From: Fulvia fulva
Taxonomy: Eukaryota > Ascomycota > Dothideomycetes > Mycosphaerellales > Mycosphaerellaceae
Assembly: GCF_020509005.1 (NCBI RefSeq)
Contig: NC_063017.1
Location: 310,001-374,000 of the forward strand
Reading direction: 5' to 3'
DNA length: 64,000 bases
The notes under the pieces are model-generated. The model saw nothing but the letters and a program-made list of their open reading frames with translations, did not search any database and was not told the origin of the DNA. Each line of letters starts with the position of its first letter. Position 1 is the stretch's first letter. Position numbers and translations under genes: made by a program. This document shows, one piece after another, positions 10,109 to 20,900 of this stretch.

Positions 10109-10471
10109 ATGGTCCAATACTACTATGCAGCAATGATACTATTGCTCTATGTGCATCAGCAGCATCATCACATTGTGTCATGGACGGCTGCGCAAAGGTA
10201 TGAAAATTTGGAAAGCAAATTGGCCAAAGAATTGTCTTCATTTTGTCCACGGGTAAGAGCAGAACCCCATTCTATTACTGAATCCAAATCAAAAAGCAAA
10301 TTCCAACGCCCAGACGCCATCTCAAGAGAGAAATGTTAGGTCCAGCCTACCGTCGCTTGATACTGGTACAGTTTCCATGCTGTGACCGAAGTCAATATCA
10401 AAAGCACTTCTCAACGCCTCGACGCCATCTCGAAACAGAAAAACAGGTCGAGCCTACCGTTGTTTGGTCGA
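10109..10471. repeat. Convergent intergenic region with an imperfect direct repeat
   Basis: Two copies of an approximately 76-bp sequence lie at about 10287-10362 and 10394-10470. They share AATCAAAAGC-like starts, CAACGCC, GACGCCATCTC and AGCCTACCGT. The second copy abuts the stop codon of the RING gene and may form its 3' UTR. No open frame or RNA fold is obvious. Confidence 0.6.
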
Positions 10472-10993
10472 TCACTGACGGCTCAGTCCAGCTGCACCTG
10501 CGTCGATCCCTACCGACAGAGCAGTCTGCATCCTTTGATAGACCTTGCGGTCACGGGGTCTAAGAACGCCACGTATCGTTACCATTGTGGACTGAACGCC
10601 ACTTAGACAAGCCTTAAAGGCTGGCAGGTCCGCCTGGGTCGCTTCCTCGAGGCTTGGGAGTAGCCATTGAGCATAGTCAAGCCAGAACTTAGCTTCTCTA
10701 TCCACTCGATTGGCGGAGTCGAGAGCGGAGACGGTCTCGATCGCTGTGCGTATCTTTTGATACGTTGTGACCCTCCAGGCTGTCTTCTCGTAAAGTCTCT
10801 CTCGGTCGAGTGGGCAAGAGTCGTGGTCTGCGAGCCATTCAATAGCGCAGAGCCTACAGAAGACGTGGCCGAAGGCACAGGGCAACTGGACAGGGTCAAC
10901 GAACGGTTCACGACAGCTTCCACATTCGGCATCTGCTGCGGGTGCCTGGGTTGGTGCAGACAGACCTTTGATGAGTTCGGCGAAGTTTCGCAT
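10472..10993 (-). CDS. Small RING-finger protein, putative E3 ubiquitin ligase
   Basis: A single exon of 173 residues. An N-terminal RING lies at residues 24-63: C24-x2-C27, C39-x3-H43-x2-C46-x2-C49 and C60-x2-D63. The last ligand is Asp instead of Cys, a substitution also seen in RBX1-type RINGs. The remainder is predicted helical, with no further motif I recognise (FWLDYAQWLLPSLEE). By family it would recruit an E2 and help transfer ubiquitin; the substrate is unknown. The upstream frame is Thr/Pro-rich and open for about 30 codons but has no Met, so the start at 10993 is preferred. Confidence 0.82.
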   Translation of the reverse strand: MRNFAELIKGLSAPTQAPAADAECGSCREPFVDPVQLPCAFGHVFCRLCAIEWLADHDSCPLDRERLYEKTAWRVTTYQKIRTAIETVSALDSANRVDREAKFWLDYAQWLLPSLEEATQADLPAFKACLSGVQSTMVTIRGVLRPRDRKVYQRMQTALSVGIDAGAAGLSRQ

Positions 10994-11474
10994 ACTGGTG
11001 TTCGGAGTGGGAGGTTTCTTGGTCGATGCTGCTGTGGTACTCTTTCGGGTGGTCGTGGGAGTTCGATGATGTGCTAACGGATTGTTGTGAACGAGAAGGT
11101 GCTATCGATGGCAGAGTAAAAACTGTGAGGAAAGGCTTGTAGCCATTATATACGATGGTTCAATTGCACAGCAATTCTTTGTTTGAAAATAATGCCTTGC
11201 TTCCCATTGTAACACCATCCTAACAATGCAATTGTCTTGACATGACTGACGTTGTACACTCTCGCGTTGTAAGAGATATGCCCCATGTCAGTCGATGAGG
11301 CGATTACAAGCCATCTCTGAGAAGAATTGGTGGCCTACAGACCCGCGTGTGATGTTTCAATACATAGCATGGGTGGCATAGTCCTGCAGATGTTGCCTTC
11401 ATTCGGATATACAACACATCTCTCTCATCGATATCTCCCACCAAAGTACAGGCGATAATCGCGCCGGGAGACCC
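10994..11474. other. Intergenic region, nothing recognised
   Basis: These 481 bp include the promoter side of the RING gene and the 3' side of the retropepsin-like gene. They are AT-richer than the neighbours (for example around 11140-11240), without an open frame, repeat or RNA gene that I can support. Confidence 0.4.
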
Positions 11475-12266
11475 TCACTTCCTCACATTGCTTTGAACGC
11501 CTGGTGTTTGCGGATACTTCTTGATCGGTCCAATGGTCCTGATAGTGGCAGCCTCATGCTCCGCCCTTTCCGCAACAACCTCCAATCCGGGCTCTGCTTC
11601 AACGTGATAGTCCAGATCCACCATAATCATCGAGTGCTCTTGCAGCGTCTTCAGTCCCAGGATAACGTTCGGCACTCCGTCCTTGGCCGACTTCTCGGGC
11701 TGGTCTGCGAGGACCTCGAATCGCACCTTATCAAATTGTCGCTTCGAGCGGCCAGCTTGGAAGGAGAGGTTAACGTACTGCGTCACTTCGATTCGATTGT
11801 CGCCGAGTATATGGAACTCTTCGTTCTGTATAGTGAGAGGGCGTAGGAGAATCTTTGCCTTGTGGCCGAGGAGAGCAACAAGTGTGCTCGCGTTGATGAT
11901 GTTGGCATCGGCGCCTGTATCCATCTTCGCCCAGAGGACGACATCCGTGCCATCGTATCGTTTTGCGATTAGTGGCACATTTGCGGTGTTGCGTTTCTCT
12001 GGCGTGTGGTGAGGGACACGGAAGACATCGAAGTCGCGCTGCTTGGGCAGCTTGATCCATTCGAAGTCGTCGTGATATTCGTCGTCGTACCAGTCCAGTC
12101 TTGAGGCCTCTGAAGCTGCGTTCATAGCTGGCTGAGGTGAGCGATTGCGTGGTGTCAAGCGCGGAGTGTCACCGCCATTAGCATCGGATCTTGCGAAGTG
12201 GTCAACATCGGCCTGTGCTGGGTGATGAAACGTTGGCGTAGGAGGCTCTATCTGAATCTCGGCCAT
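11475..12266 (-). CDS. Retropepsin-like aspartic protease-fold protein, apparently a host gene
   Basis: The open frame begins at 12617, but its first 117 residues are low-complexity. The Met at 12266 (GCAAGCATGG, good initiation context) starts a typical protein of 263 residues. A disordered N-terminus is followed by EEWI-like acidic residues, then a single retropepsin domain: VVLWAKMDTGADANII with D116-T117-G118-A119 as the catalytic triad. The second conserved block is NVILGLKTLQEH at about residue 215, the retropepsin ILG motif. No gag, zinc knuckle, reverse transcriptase or LTR lies next to it, there is no RIP damage, and codon use matches the neighbours. It therefore looks like a host or domesticated protein rather than an element fragment. 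Active enzymes of this fold are dimers; the substrate is unknown. Confidence 0.78.
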   Translation of the reverse strand: MAEIQIEPPTPTFHHPAQADVDHFARSDANGGDTPRLTPRNRSPQPAMNAASEASRLDWYDDEYHDDFEWIKLPKQRDFDVFRVPHHTPEKRNTANVPLIAKRYDGTDVVLWAKMDTGADANIINASTLVALLGHKAKILLRPLTIQNEEFHILGDNRIEVTQYVNLSFQAGRSKRQFDKVRFEVLADQPEKSAKDGVPNVILGLKTLQEHSMIMVDLDYHVEAEPGLEVVAERAEHEAATIRTIGPIKKYPQTPGVQSNVRK

Positions 12267-13066
12267 GCTTGCGGTGTGTCGTGTCACCAGTCTCTGGCAG
12301 GGAAGCGCTCTCGAAGTGCTACGGCCACACAATCCTTTATGAATGTCTTCAGCTGTGCGACCTGGCCTCCCTCTGCGTAGCGAGACACAGCCGCACCATG
12401 CGGAGCGGCAGTGCAGAGGGCGGCCCTGCGAACGGGCTATGTGTATAGGATAAGCCACCAACGTCGAGGTCGTCAGCTGCGAGGTTCTGCGTGCTCTCGA
12501 TCTTGTTGGGCTTGTCGAATCTTTGCGTAGCGTAAGTAGACACAGTGATGAGTCTATCCGTGCAGGCCTCTTTGGCGCAATTAGAAATGCAGGTGGGCCG
12601 TTCAATGCACCTGTCAAGGTTCGTGCAGGAGCTGAGGTCGCTTGCCGCGCGCTTCAAGCCACAACGCCCTCTTGAAGTGGTGTTCACGATGAATATGAAA
12701 CTGTTAACAACGGTCGAAGAATTCGCAGCGACATACATGTCGGTTCAATCGGTTGCACTACGACGGGTCGCCCATGGTGCTCCGTGGCACAAATGTGATT
12801 TCCCCTCAAATGAGTATCAGCAGCTTTGACGGATATAATGCAGGTGTCATCGGCAGTATGTTGTAGCACCAGGATGGAGGTACTTGTATCTCACCGGTGG
12901 AACCCATGCTACTTGGCTCGGTCAGCACTTGATCTCAGGCACTGCGCCCTTCCTCTCTCTCCTTATCTCTTGTTTCATCACTCTGATTGATCCGCCAGCG
13001 GGCGCCAGAAGGGCGAAGACTTACGCCGAAGTCGACTCGTTCCGTATCAATCAGCTGGTCCTCATC
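12267..13066. promoter_or_regulatory. Divergent intergenic region
   Basis: These 800 bp separate the starts of the retropepsin-like gene (minus) and the DUF6594-type gene (plus). Both promoters should be here. The frame of each neighbour stays open some way upstream of its chosen Met, but the extensions are low-complexity. Nothing else is recognised. Confidence 0.4.
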
Positions 13067-14232
13067 ATGGATTCGCCAACGGCGCTAGCACCTGACGAGT
13101 TACCTTCGCCACGGTCTGGAAGTGTCAGCTACACAGTCGAGGACCTCGAGAAGCAGGCGACCTCGTCAAGCGTGTTCAACAGACCAGATACATGGTCGCA
13201 CAGCTCGTGCACGACCTTCGCGAAAGAGTTGCCTCGGCGAGACACTTTACTACCCAATGGCCAGCCGGATGGTGTACATCGCCGTGACACAGGCTTTTCG
13301 ACAGCAACTTCCAGCTTCTCTCCAAGACTGGAGCGAAGGCAAACCTGGAAGGTAGAGGAAGAAGCGCTGCATGGTTACCCTCAGTTGGCTGCAATGTTAG
13401 GGACCGAGGATAACTATGCGATCTATCGCAGATTCGCAGCTTTGAACGCTCGGAACTTGCTGTACCACCAAGCCAAGCTCATCCACCTGGAGCACCAACT
13501 CCACGATCTTGAGCTGATGCACGGCCACGGCGAGCACGAGGACCTGCACTATAAGATCGAACATCTTTTCTCGGATATTCCGACGAGCAACCCGGCCGCG
13601 CCATTCGAGCGAAATACAAAGATATCAGCCGAGCACTGGACAAGTACAATCGGCTGCTCCTTGACCAGGCAAAGCTTCACGAGTTACCGAAGCCAGATGC
13701 GACCTTTGTCGATAGTATCTGGAACTATCTTCACTTGGCGACCACCAAGAAACCGGGCTGGCTGCAGCATCCAGAAAACACTGCCTATGCTGTAGATGAG
13801 CGGACCCGAAAACCCTTACAAAGCGACCTTGTCACGCTGAATCGTGCTTTCAAGCAGCAGGATATGTTCACCAGATTCTTTACCGGAACATTCCTGGACT
13901 GGTGGCATCGGATATACTCGAAGATCCGCAAGCCAGATGGTGACCATGGAGAGTACATCTATGGCGATGGAAAAGTCAGCATAGCCATGAGGGCATTTGT
14001 GATGGTCATCGCGTCAGCGCTACCGACATGCTCGATCGTGGCGCTGTACTTCATCCAGTCTCCGATATGGCGGTTGATCTTCATCGTGTTGTTCTCGGGC
14101 GTCTTCGCGTGCGCGCTGACGATATTCACCGAAGCCAGGAGCATCGACGTGTTCACCGCGTCAGTCGCATTGGCGTCGGTTCAGGTGGTCTTTGTTGGTA
14201 CAGCTTTTGGTAATGGTCAGAACAACGATTAG
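13067..14232 (+). CDS. DUF6594-type membrane protein with a 1-nt frameshift
   Basis: ATG 13067 starts a protein with a Ser-rich N-terminus. The family signature GYPQLAAMLG and YRRFAALNARNLLYHQAKL follows in frame 2, as in fungal DUF6594 proteins. Coding then moves to frame 1: DKYNRLLLDQAKLHELPKPD, and on to WLQHPENTAY. The switch lies in about 13555-13600, and no GT occurs there, so an intron cannot explain it. One base appears lost: a sequencing error, a recent pseudogene or programmed shifting. The C-terminus holds three hydrophobic helices (AMRAFVMVIASALPTCSIVALYF; LIFIVLFSGVFACAL; FTASVALASVQVVFVGTAF), as is usual in this family. Function of the family is unknown. It is the last host gene before the transposon cluster. 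Confidence 0.78.
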
Positions 14233-14513
14233 CTCTTTCCGCGTGGTGATTGCTGTTCTTGTCGCGAAAAATCGCGTCTTATTGTTCAGAGTCCAACGCG
14301 CTTGTACTTGTGCGAATGGGAAGGAGCCCACTGTGGCGACCATGCCGCACGCGGATGGAGCGGGCGCTTCGTCGAATCTGTAGGAGAAGTCGATGTTGTG
14401 CATAGAGAAAAATGTTGGTGTTCTTCGGTGGACGGCTTCGATGGGAAGGGCAAGCAACCTGGGACGGGAACATATCCGCTCCGGCGGGGGCGGTTACAGG
14501 CAGAGGTCTATAT
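14233..14513. other. Border between host gene and transposon cluster
   Basis: No gene is seen. The sequence still has ordinary CA/TG content, unlike most DNA to the right. Its last five bases form with 14514-14518 (CAATG) the left target-site copy of the next element. Confidence 0.6.
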
Positions 14514-14518
14514 CAATG

Positions 14519-14702
14519 TGTCACGGGCAGCCCGCGACCCCCCACTGTAGCTGCGACGGCCCGGCTGAACCGCGGACCTTCCGCATCAGGTTAGCGCGGC
14601 TTGGCTTTGCTTTATAACTTCGCCGCGCCTCGCGCTCCTCTTTCGTAGCTTCGTAGAACAACAACTATCTCGTTCGGACCCTATGATACGCGCGCCCTTA
14701 CA
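14519..14702 (+). repeat. 5' LTR of the border element
   Basis: 184 bp, TG..CA ends, CAATG target copy at its left. It retains several CA/TG sites that are TA in the 3' LTR. Confidence 0.92.
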
Positions 14703-16976
14703 GTTTGTTCTACCACCCTACCCAGATCGCGGATCCAGGTAAGGGACGCGCAACAACAGGAACAGACAGAACCGCAGAACTCGAGAACGCGCAGAGTCGC
14801 ATCAGAACACAGAACACGGTAAGGCGCATAGCGCGCAGATGCCTACAGAACGAGATGCGCCTGCTGAACAACCGGCGACGCGTGAAAGTCAACAGGAAGC
14901 CGAACTCGAGTATCGAATGTCGACGGCGTACGTAACCGATAACGAGCTCAAGACCGCGATCAAGGATCTACAGAAAGACCGCACTCCTACACTGCTACAG
15001 AGAGCGAAGATTCACCTAACACACTGCAAAGTGGATGGCGACCTGCTATATGTTCGAAATCAATACGACGGCTGGAGCTTATAGGTACCAAATGACCAAG
15101 CCTTACAGACCAGGATAATCAAGATAAACTATGACGCTCTAGTAGTAGGCCATCTAGGACGAGCTCGTACCTATAAACTCGTAGCACGTAAATTCTACTG
15201 GCCTGGATTAGCGAGATCCGTACGTAGATACACCGCGAATTGCCGCACCTACCGTACAACAAAATCTCTACACTCCTAGCCACTAGGATTATTATAGCCA
15301 CTTCCTATTCCAGATCGGCCTTGGAAACATATTGCAGTCGACTTCGTTATCGGACTCCTAGACAGCACTCTTGACGGCATAGTCTATAACAACATTATGA
15401 CCGTTACTAATAGGCTTACTAAGGAAGTCGAGCTAATCCCTATTAGCGTAATGATAGCACAGAATGCGGCAAGGCTTTTCCTCAAACATGTGTTCTGTCG
15501 GCGCGGGTTTCCTAACACTATTATATCAGACCGTAGTAAGTAGTTAGTTGCTACCTTCTAGAAGAAACACTATAAGATGCTCCGTACAAATCGTAAGCTA
15601 AGTTCTTCGTATTACCTAGAAACTAATAGACAGTCAGAACGTACTAACTAGGCGATAGAACAGTATCTTCGTATGTTTACTAATAAGGTATAGGATAACT
15701 AGGTAGAATGGCTATGCCTTACTTAGTTCGCGATTAATAATCACCTGTCCGAGACTACTAGTATGTCGCCGTTCTACGCCACCTTAGGCTATAACCCTAA
15801 GTTTATAGAGCGAGTTGACCTGAACGCTAGAAAGGAGGGAGGACTAACTACTCTCTAGCGACTAGATACGCGATCAGCAGAAATCTTTATACGTCGAATT
15901 TACGAGCTTTATAAGCACCTTTAAGAGAATATACGAATGTTATAAGCTCTCTAAGTAGAAGTAGTAAACCGCTACCGAAGCATTCCTCTAGACTATAAGG
16001 TAGGTAATTAGGTATATCTTAGCACTAAGAACATCCGTACGACTCGACTATCTAAGAAGCTAGATAGGAAATATACCGGCCCTTACTAGATCACGGAAGT
16101 CATGCCGGCTAGACTCTCTTATCGACTGAAACTATTAGACGCTCTAGTAGGACTTGATAACTACTTCTATACCTTACTACTATAACGAGCCGACCACCCC
16201 GATTTCCTACTACTTGAAGGGTAGCATCTAGCGCCGCTACTACCGATAACTATCGAACCTAATACTACCGAGGCTAATATAGCAGCCGATATAGTAGTAG
16301 TACCTACGTATATATACGAGGTAGGAAAGATCCTTAATATATATACCCGTAAGCGGGTAGGTAAGGTAAAGAAGGGGCATAAGCGCAAGGTAGATACATA
16401 GTATAAGGTGAAATAGGCTAGATATTAGAACGAGGAGGATAGTGAGACCTAGTAACCTATAGAGGATATACTTGAACACGTAGCCGCCGCTGTTATAGAC
16501 TTTCACTATAACCGGCCGGAGTTGTCTACGCCTATAGGCTTCGTAGCTCTATCTGACTAGTCCCTACTAGCTACTAAGGTGCTCGGGCTCAATACGATTA
16601 GGGTCATTCCGAAAGACACCGTTACGAATAAGTCGCCTCGAGCCTTACCTCTAATAGAATCTGCTCCGTATATATTCGATACTCGAGTAGAGCCTATAGA
16701 GCCTACAATAATACCTAACTTTAGTTATAAGGATTATACGCGAGTGCTAGCCAAAGACAGACTTAGGTCTAGGGCAAGCTAGCTAACTAGGCAATATGTT
16801 TCTTAAAGGAAGCCGGTCGAGGATAGTCTTAATAGAGCGAATACGATATTATTGGATAACGATAGGGTACTAGAGGATGATTAGGCGTTCGCGCGATTAT
16901 AGAGCTCGATAGGCAAGTGGCCTTATAAGGTAGATAACGCTTAGAGGACTGAGGCGTGTTTTAGGAGGGGGGGTAC

Positions 16977-17160
16977 TGTTACGGGCAGCCCGCGATCCCC
17001 TACTATAGCTACGTCGGCCCGGCTAAACCGCGGACCTTCCGCATCGGGTTAGCGCGGCTTGGCTTTGCTTTATAACTTCGCCGCGCCTTGCGCTCCTCTT
17101 TCGTAGCTTCGTAGAACAACAACTATCTCGTTCGGACTCTATAATACGCGCGCCCTTACA
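16977..17160 (+). repeat. 3' LTR of the border element
   Basis: 184 bp. It differs from the 5' LTR mainly by C-to-T and G-to-A changes (for example TGTCACGG becomes TGTTACGG, CTGAAC becomes CTAAAC). The CAATG target copy follows at 17161-17165. Confidence 0.92.
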
Positions 17161-17165
17161 CAATG

Positions 17166-17917
17166 CCTTCTAACTAAGATAAGTAGTACCCGGCCTTTCT
17201 ATCTCGATGCATAAGTAGACAGTCTAAACTATTTAAATATTAGCTAGAATACTAAACTAGAAAACTACTATTTAATCCCGTAAAAGCGTCGGAATAATCT
17301 AGAGAAGTCTAAGTCTAACTCGGAGGTCCTCGAAATCGAGAAATACCTCTACCTACGTCGTACGTACGCTATAATACTTACTATTCTACGATATATACGC
17401 CGTTCAAATTGCCTTACTATCGCCGTTCTAGCGTACCTCTTTTTACGTTTATACGACCTCTATCGCTTCGGCGTATTATAATCTAAGTGTATATATAGGG
17501 AATAGCCTATTATTAAAACTTAAGGCTACGTACGCTAAGAATTAGGTGACTAATTAGTTATCTATAGCCTCTTTAAGAGTAATACTTATCTATTCTAGAT
17601 AGATATATATAATATATATTATATACGCTTGGATCGCGACAGTACCCCCTAGGCCTAGTAAACCCGCGTAGAACTTTTACTAGCCTCTAACCTATTCGTA
17701 GTTATAGCTACTACCGAGACCGCGGTAACTACCGGTACCCTACCTTAGAGTACCGTAGTTCTAAAGAGCTATAACTAATAGGACAAGTTTGACCGTTAGC
17801 TAGAGCTCTACGCCGAGTCTCTAAATATCTAGAAGTACCTAGATCCCTATTAAGAGATAGTCGAGCTAAAAGAGCCTATTTATATATTATTTAAGGAAAT
17901 CTAAGTAGAATATATAG
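17166..17917 (+). mobile_element. Degenerate retrotransposon fragment, possible gag
   Basis: Heavily RIP-mutated, AT-rich sequence. On the plus strand about 17740-17910 reads as a damaged Gag-like peptide if stop codons are ignored (RQLELYAESLNIQKYLDP, then EIVELKEPIY), similar in style to retrotransposon gag N-termini. An AT-rich LTR-like end lies before about 17632. No paired LTR was found for it. Confidence 0.35.
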
Positions 17918-20900
17918 ATAGATAGATAGATGATTCATTTACCCGTTGTGGTGCCCTCCGGTTTATGTCTATATATGTTACTACATAAGGTAGGAAACCT
18001 GTTCCTAGGTAAAAACCTCCTCTCCTCCTCTAATAGCTTCCTTGCCATGAGTTCTCAGTTTTCCTTCCATTAGGGTGCACTAGTGTCATGGTGGTTAGCC
18101 TCTGACTACCTTGTCTACAACCCTGGAGTTGTCCCCCTCTTCCTGCTCTCCTCCTCCTTCTTTCTCTCCTCAATCCATCTCTCTGTTTCCCTAGTAAGAG
18201 AGAACTGCTCCAAAAATCCTTGGTGGATGATCTACCTTGTAATTCTCTAGAGGTCTCCCTTATTGCTGATCATGGCTTAGAAGTTTCTGTTCCTTGCCCT
18301 TGCCCTCCATTCACCTCTCCCTGTACTCCATTCTTTGCAAACCAGAAGTCTATGTTCGACATTCTGGGACAGGTAGCCGCATAGGCAACTCTTGTCTTCG
18401 ATACCTAGGACTTTTCTCTAATGCAGGTATGCCCTGACTCCGATGTGTTCAGAGCGGATTTATATTACTATGCTTGCTTCTGACCTAGTCAGGTCTGAGT
18501 ATAGTAGGTAGTTGTGGCTACCAAACTGTTGGAGTGCCTTTGGGGTTCCTGGCATCTGTAGGGTTCTTGTCTATTCAGTCTTCTAGAGGAGTCCTGCCAT
18601 CCTTTCAGCTAGAGACTGTTGCTTCTTCCCTTGGCTGGCTGCTGATCCTCTCCCTTGAGCCCTTCTGTCCTGTTCCTGCTGGGCTAGGTGCAGCTGTTCT
18701 GTTAGTTCTTTGAACTTCTGTAGGCCCTGCTGCTTCTATAGGGCTGGATTGGGTCTTTCTTGTCTGTGCCTTCTTGTGTACTGGCTCCTGATTTTGTTGA
18801 CTGCCTTCTGGATTACTAGCTAGGCTGGGTATACAGACGTCTTTCCTGCATACTGGTATCTCAACCCTTGAAGGTAGAGCTTGGCTGGTGGGGAGCCAGA
18901 CTCCATTTCGACCACCCTTGTTAGAGTTGACTTATATGCTCCAAGCACCTTTTTTAGACAGGAGGCTTGGGCTCTGCTGATGGGATCTGCAATTCTCTTT
19001 AGGATCTTGTCTTGGGCTGACCAGATCTAGGCTCTATATAGCATGGCTGGCTTCACAATGGCCTTGTACATAACCTTTGCTTTCGCAAATGTGGCTCCCT
19101 ATATAGAGGCTGTAAGCCTGTCAATTGATTGCCTGTTGTTGTCTGCTCTTGCCTGTGCTTTCTTGACCTGTGGTCCCCAGCTGAGCTTTGGATCCAGCCA
19201 TATTCCTAGCACCCTTAATTCACTTGAGGGTTCTGTTGTGTGTCCCTGAATGGTGATTAGGGCTTGCATATTGTGTCTGTTTCTGGCCCTACTGAAGTGG
19301 ATGAGTTGATACTTCTCTAGGGCAAATCTGGCTCTATGTTTCCTAGCCTATTCCTTACATTCCTTATGTTTCTTCTGCAAGATTCTGCAGTTCTCTTCTG
19401 TGCTGTCTGACCAGGCTAGGATGTTTATGTCATCCACAAACCTTAAGGCTGATGTGTTTCTAGAGTTTAGCTTTGCTAGCAGGTCTGCTATAAAGAGGAG
19501 AAACAGGATTGGAGACATTGTTGATCCCTGTAGGATTCCTGTCTCTATAGGCATACTGTTAGATTTGTATCTGCCTAGTCTTAGTCTTGTGGTTCTGCCC
19601 CTGAGGAAGGACTGGATGAACTGGACTGTCTAGTTAGGGATAGCCTTCTGTTTTAGGATGTGGATCAGCCTCTGGTGTGAGACATTGTTAAAGGCTCCTG
19701 ATATGTCTAGTGAGAGGAGTGTGGCTGCTTTGTTGTTCCTAAAGTGCCACAGGGTCTTGATCTGCTCTATAATAAGTTCTATAGCTGTTAGTGTTGATCT
19801 TTGTTTCCTGCCTCCTATCTGTTCTTTAGGAAGGATTCTATGTTCTTCAGCTAGGTTTGTTAGCCTTTCTGCTATGATCTTTTCTAGGAGTTTGCCTAGT
19901 GTGTTAAGCAAGGCAATAGGTCTGTATGCCTTTAGCTTTGTGTAGTCCTCTTTCTATAGTTTTCTCAAGACCACAGTCAGTGACTCCTTAAAGTGTTTAG
20001 GGCAGTGTCCTTAGGCTATGCACTGTGAAAAGATGTTTGACAGTGCAGGGGAGATCTAGTCCTTGCATGTCTTGATGAACAAGTTTGGAATCCTATCTGG
20101 TCCTGGGGCCTTGTTTCCTGAGAGTCTCTTAATGATGCTCTTGACCTCTCCCTCTCCTACTGTGCAGGATTGCTCTAGTGGTGTTGGATACACACTGCCC
20201 TCTAGATCCTGCAGGTCAGCTTCTACCTGTGTGCCAAAGAAATGTTTCCCCAATGCCTGTGCCTTTCCTGGGAGAGTGTGTTGGATTACTCCTTCCTGGT
20301 CTTCAATGTTTGGAAACTAGGGCAGCATGTTTCTGTCCTGTGTGGGTTGTCTTGCCCACTTTGCTAGTTTCCACATCTTCTCAGGATTCTGGGTAATGGA
20401 TCCAACTGTTGACCTCCACTCCAGCATCTTGTCCCTCTTGATCTGGGCCTTCTTGTCTCTGGTTGCCTGGTTGTATCTGTCCCATGCTTCCTGGGAGTGG
20501 CTCTGGGTAAGGGCTCTCCTGGCCTGCCTGGCTGCCTTGACCTTCTCTGAGCATTCCTTTGTCCAGAATGGCTTCTGGTACAGTGACTGTTTCTTTTCTC
20601 TGGTGTGGGCTGCTACAGTTTCCTGCATTGTTCTAACCAGTTCTGCCACTGCTTGGTCTATGTCTAAGGCTGATTCCAGTCTCCTGGTCTCTAGTCCAGC
20701 TAGCTTCTGTTCCAGGTCTTGTCTGATCTGTTCCTAGTTGGCTGCCTTCCAGGCCAGCTGAGGTTCTAGGTCTCCTTCCTGCTGTGTCTGTGTTTCAAAC
20801 TCCACCTGAATTGGGAGGTGATCTGATGAGGACTCTAAGTCCTAGTTAACCCAGCATCTAGTGACCTTCTGCTGCAGGTCATGTGATGCAAAGCACAGGT

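Larger units (their letters stand above)
14519..17160 (+). mobile_element. Deleted Ty3/Gypsy LTR element carrying only integrase
   Basis: Two 184-bp LTRs (14519-14702 and 16977-17160) begin TGTCACGG/TGTTACGG and end CCCTTACA. The 5-bp target duplication CAATG lies at 14514-14518 and 17161-17165. Purine-rich DNA (AGGAGGGGGGG) precedes the 3' LTR. The interior is about 2.3 kb. It encodes the region before integrase (ITHCKVDGDLLYVRN-like), the zinc-binding part (HLGRARTYKLVARKFYWPG, about 15150-15270), the catalytic core (KHIAVDFVIGLLDS near 15330, then SERTN near 15640) and a C-terminal segment. Gag, protease, reverse transcriptase and RNase H are missing. TAG stops replace Gln codons after about 15.1 kb. 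The element is non-autonomous and dead. Confidence 0.9.

Noticed and set aside
10667..11077. 136-residue plus-strand frame over the RING gene
   Set aside because: Antisense to the RING cysteine pattern, which is clear on the minus strand.
12267..12617. N-terminal extension of the retropepsin-like frame
   Set aside because: Low-complexity Arg/Ser/Thr-rich sequence without motif; the Met at 12266 has a better initiation context.
17918..17940. (TAGA)n as telomere-like or simple microsatellite
   Set aside because: It lies at the 3' end of a LINE and the same repeat ends every other LINE in the window, so it is the LINE tail.
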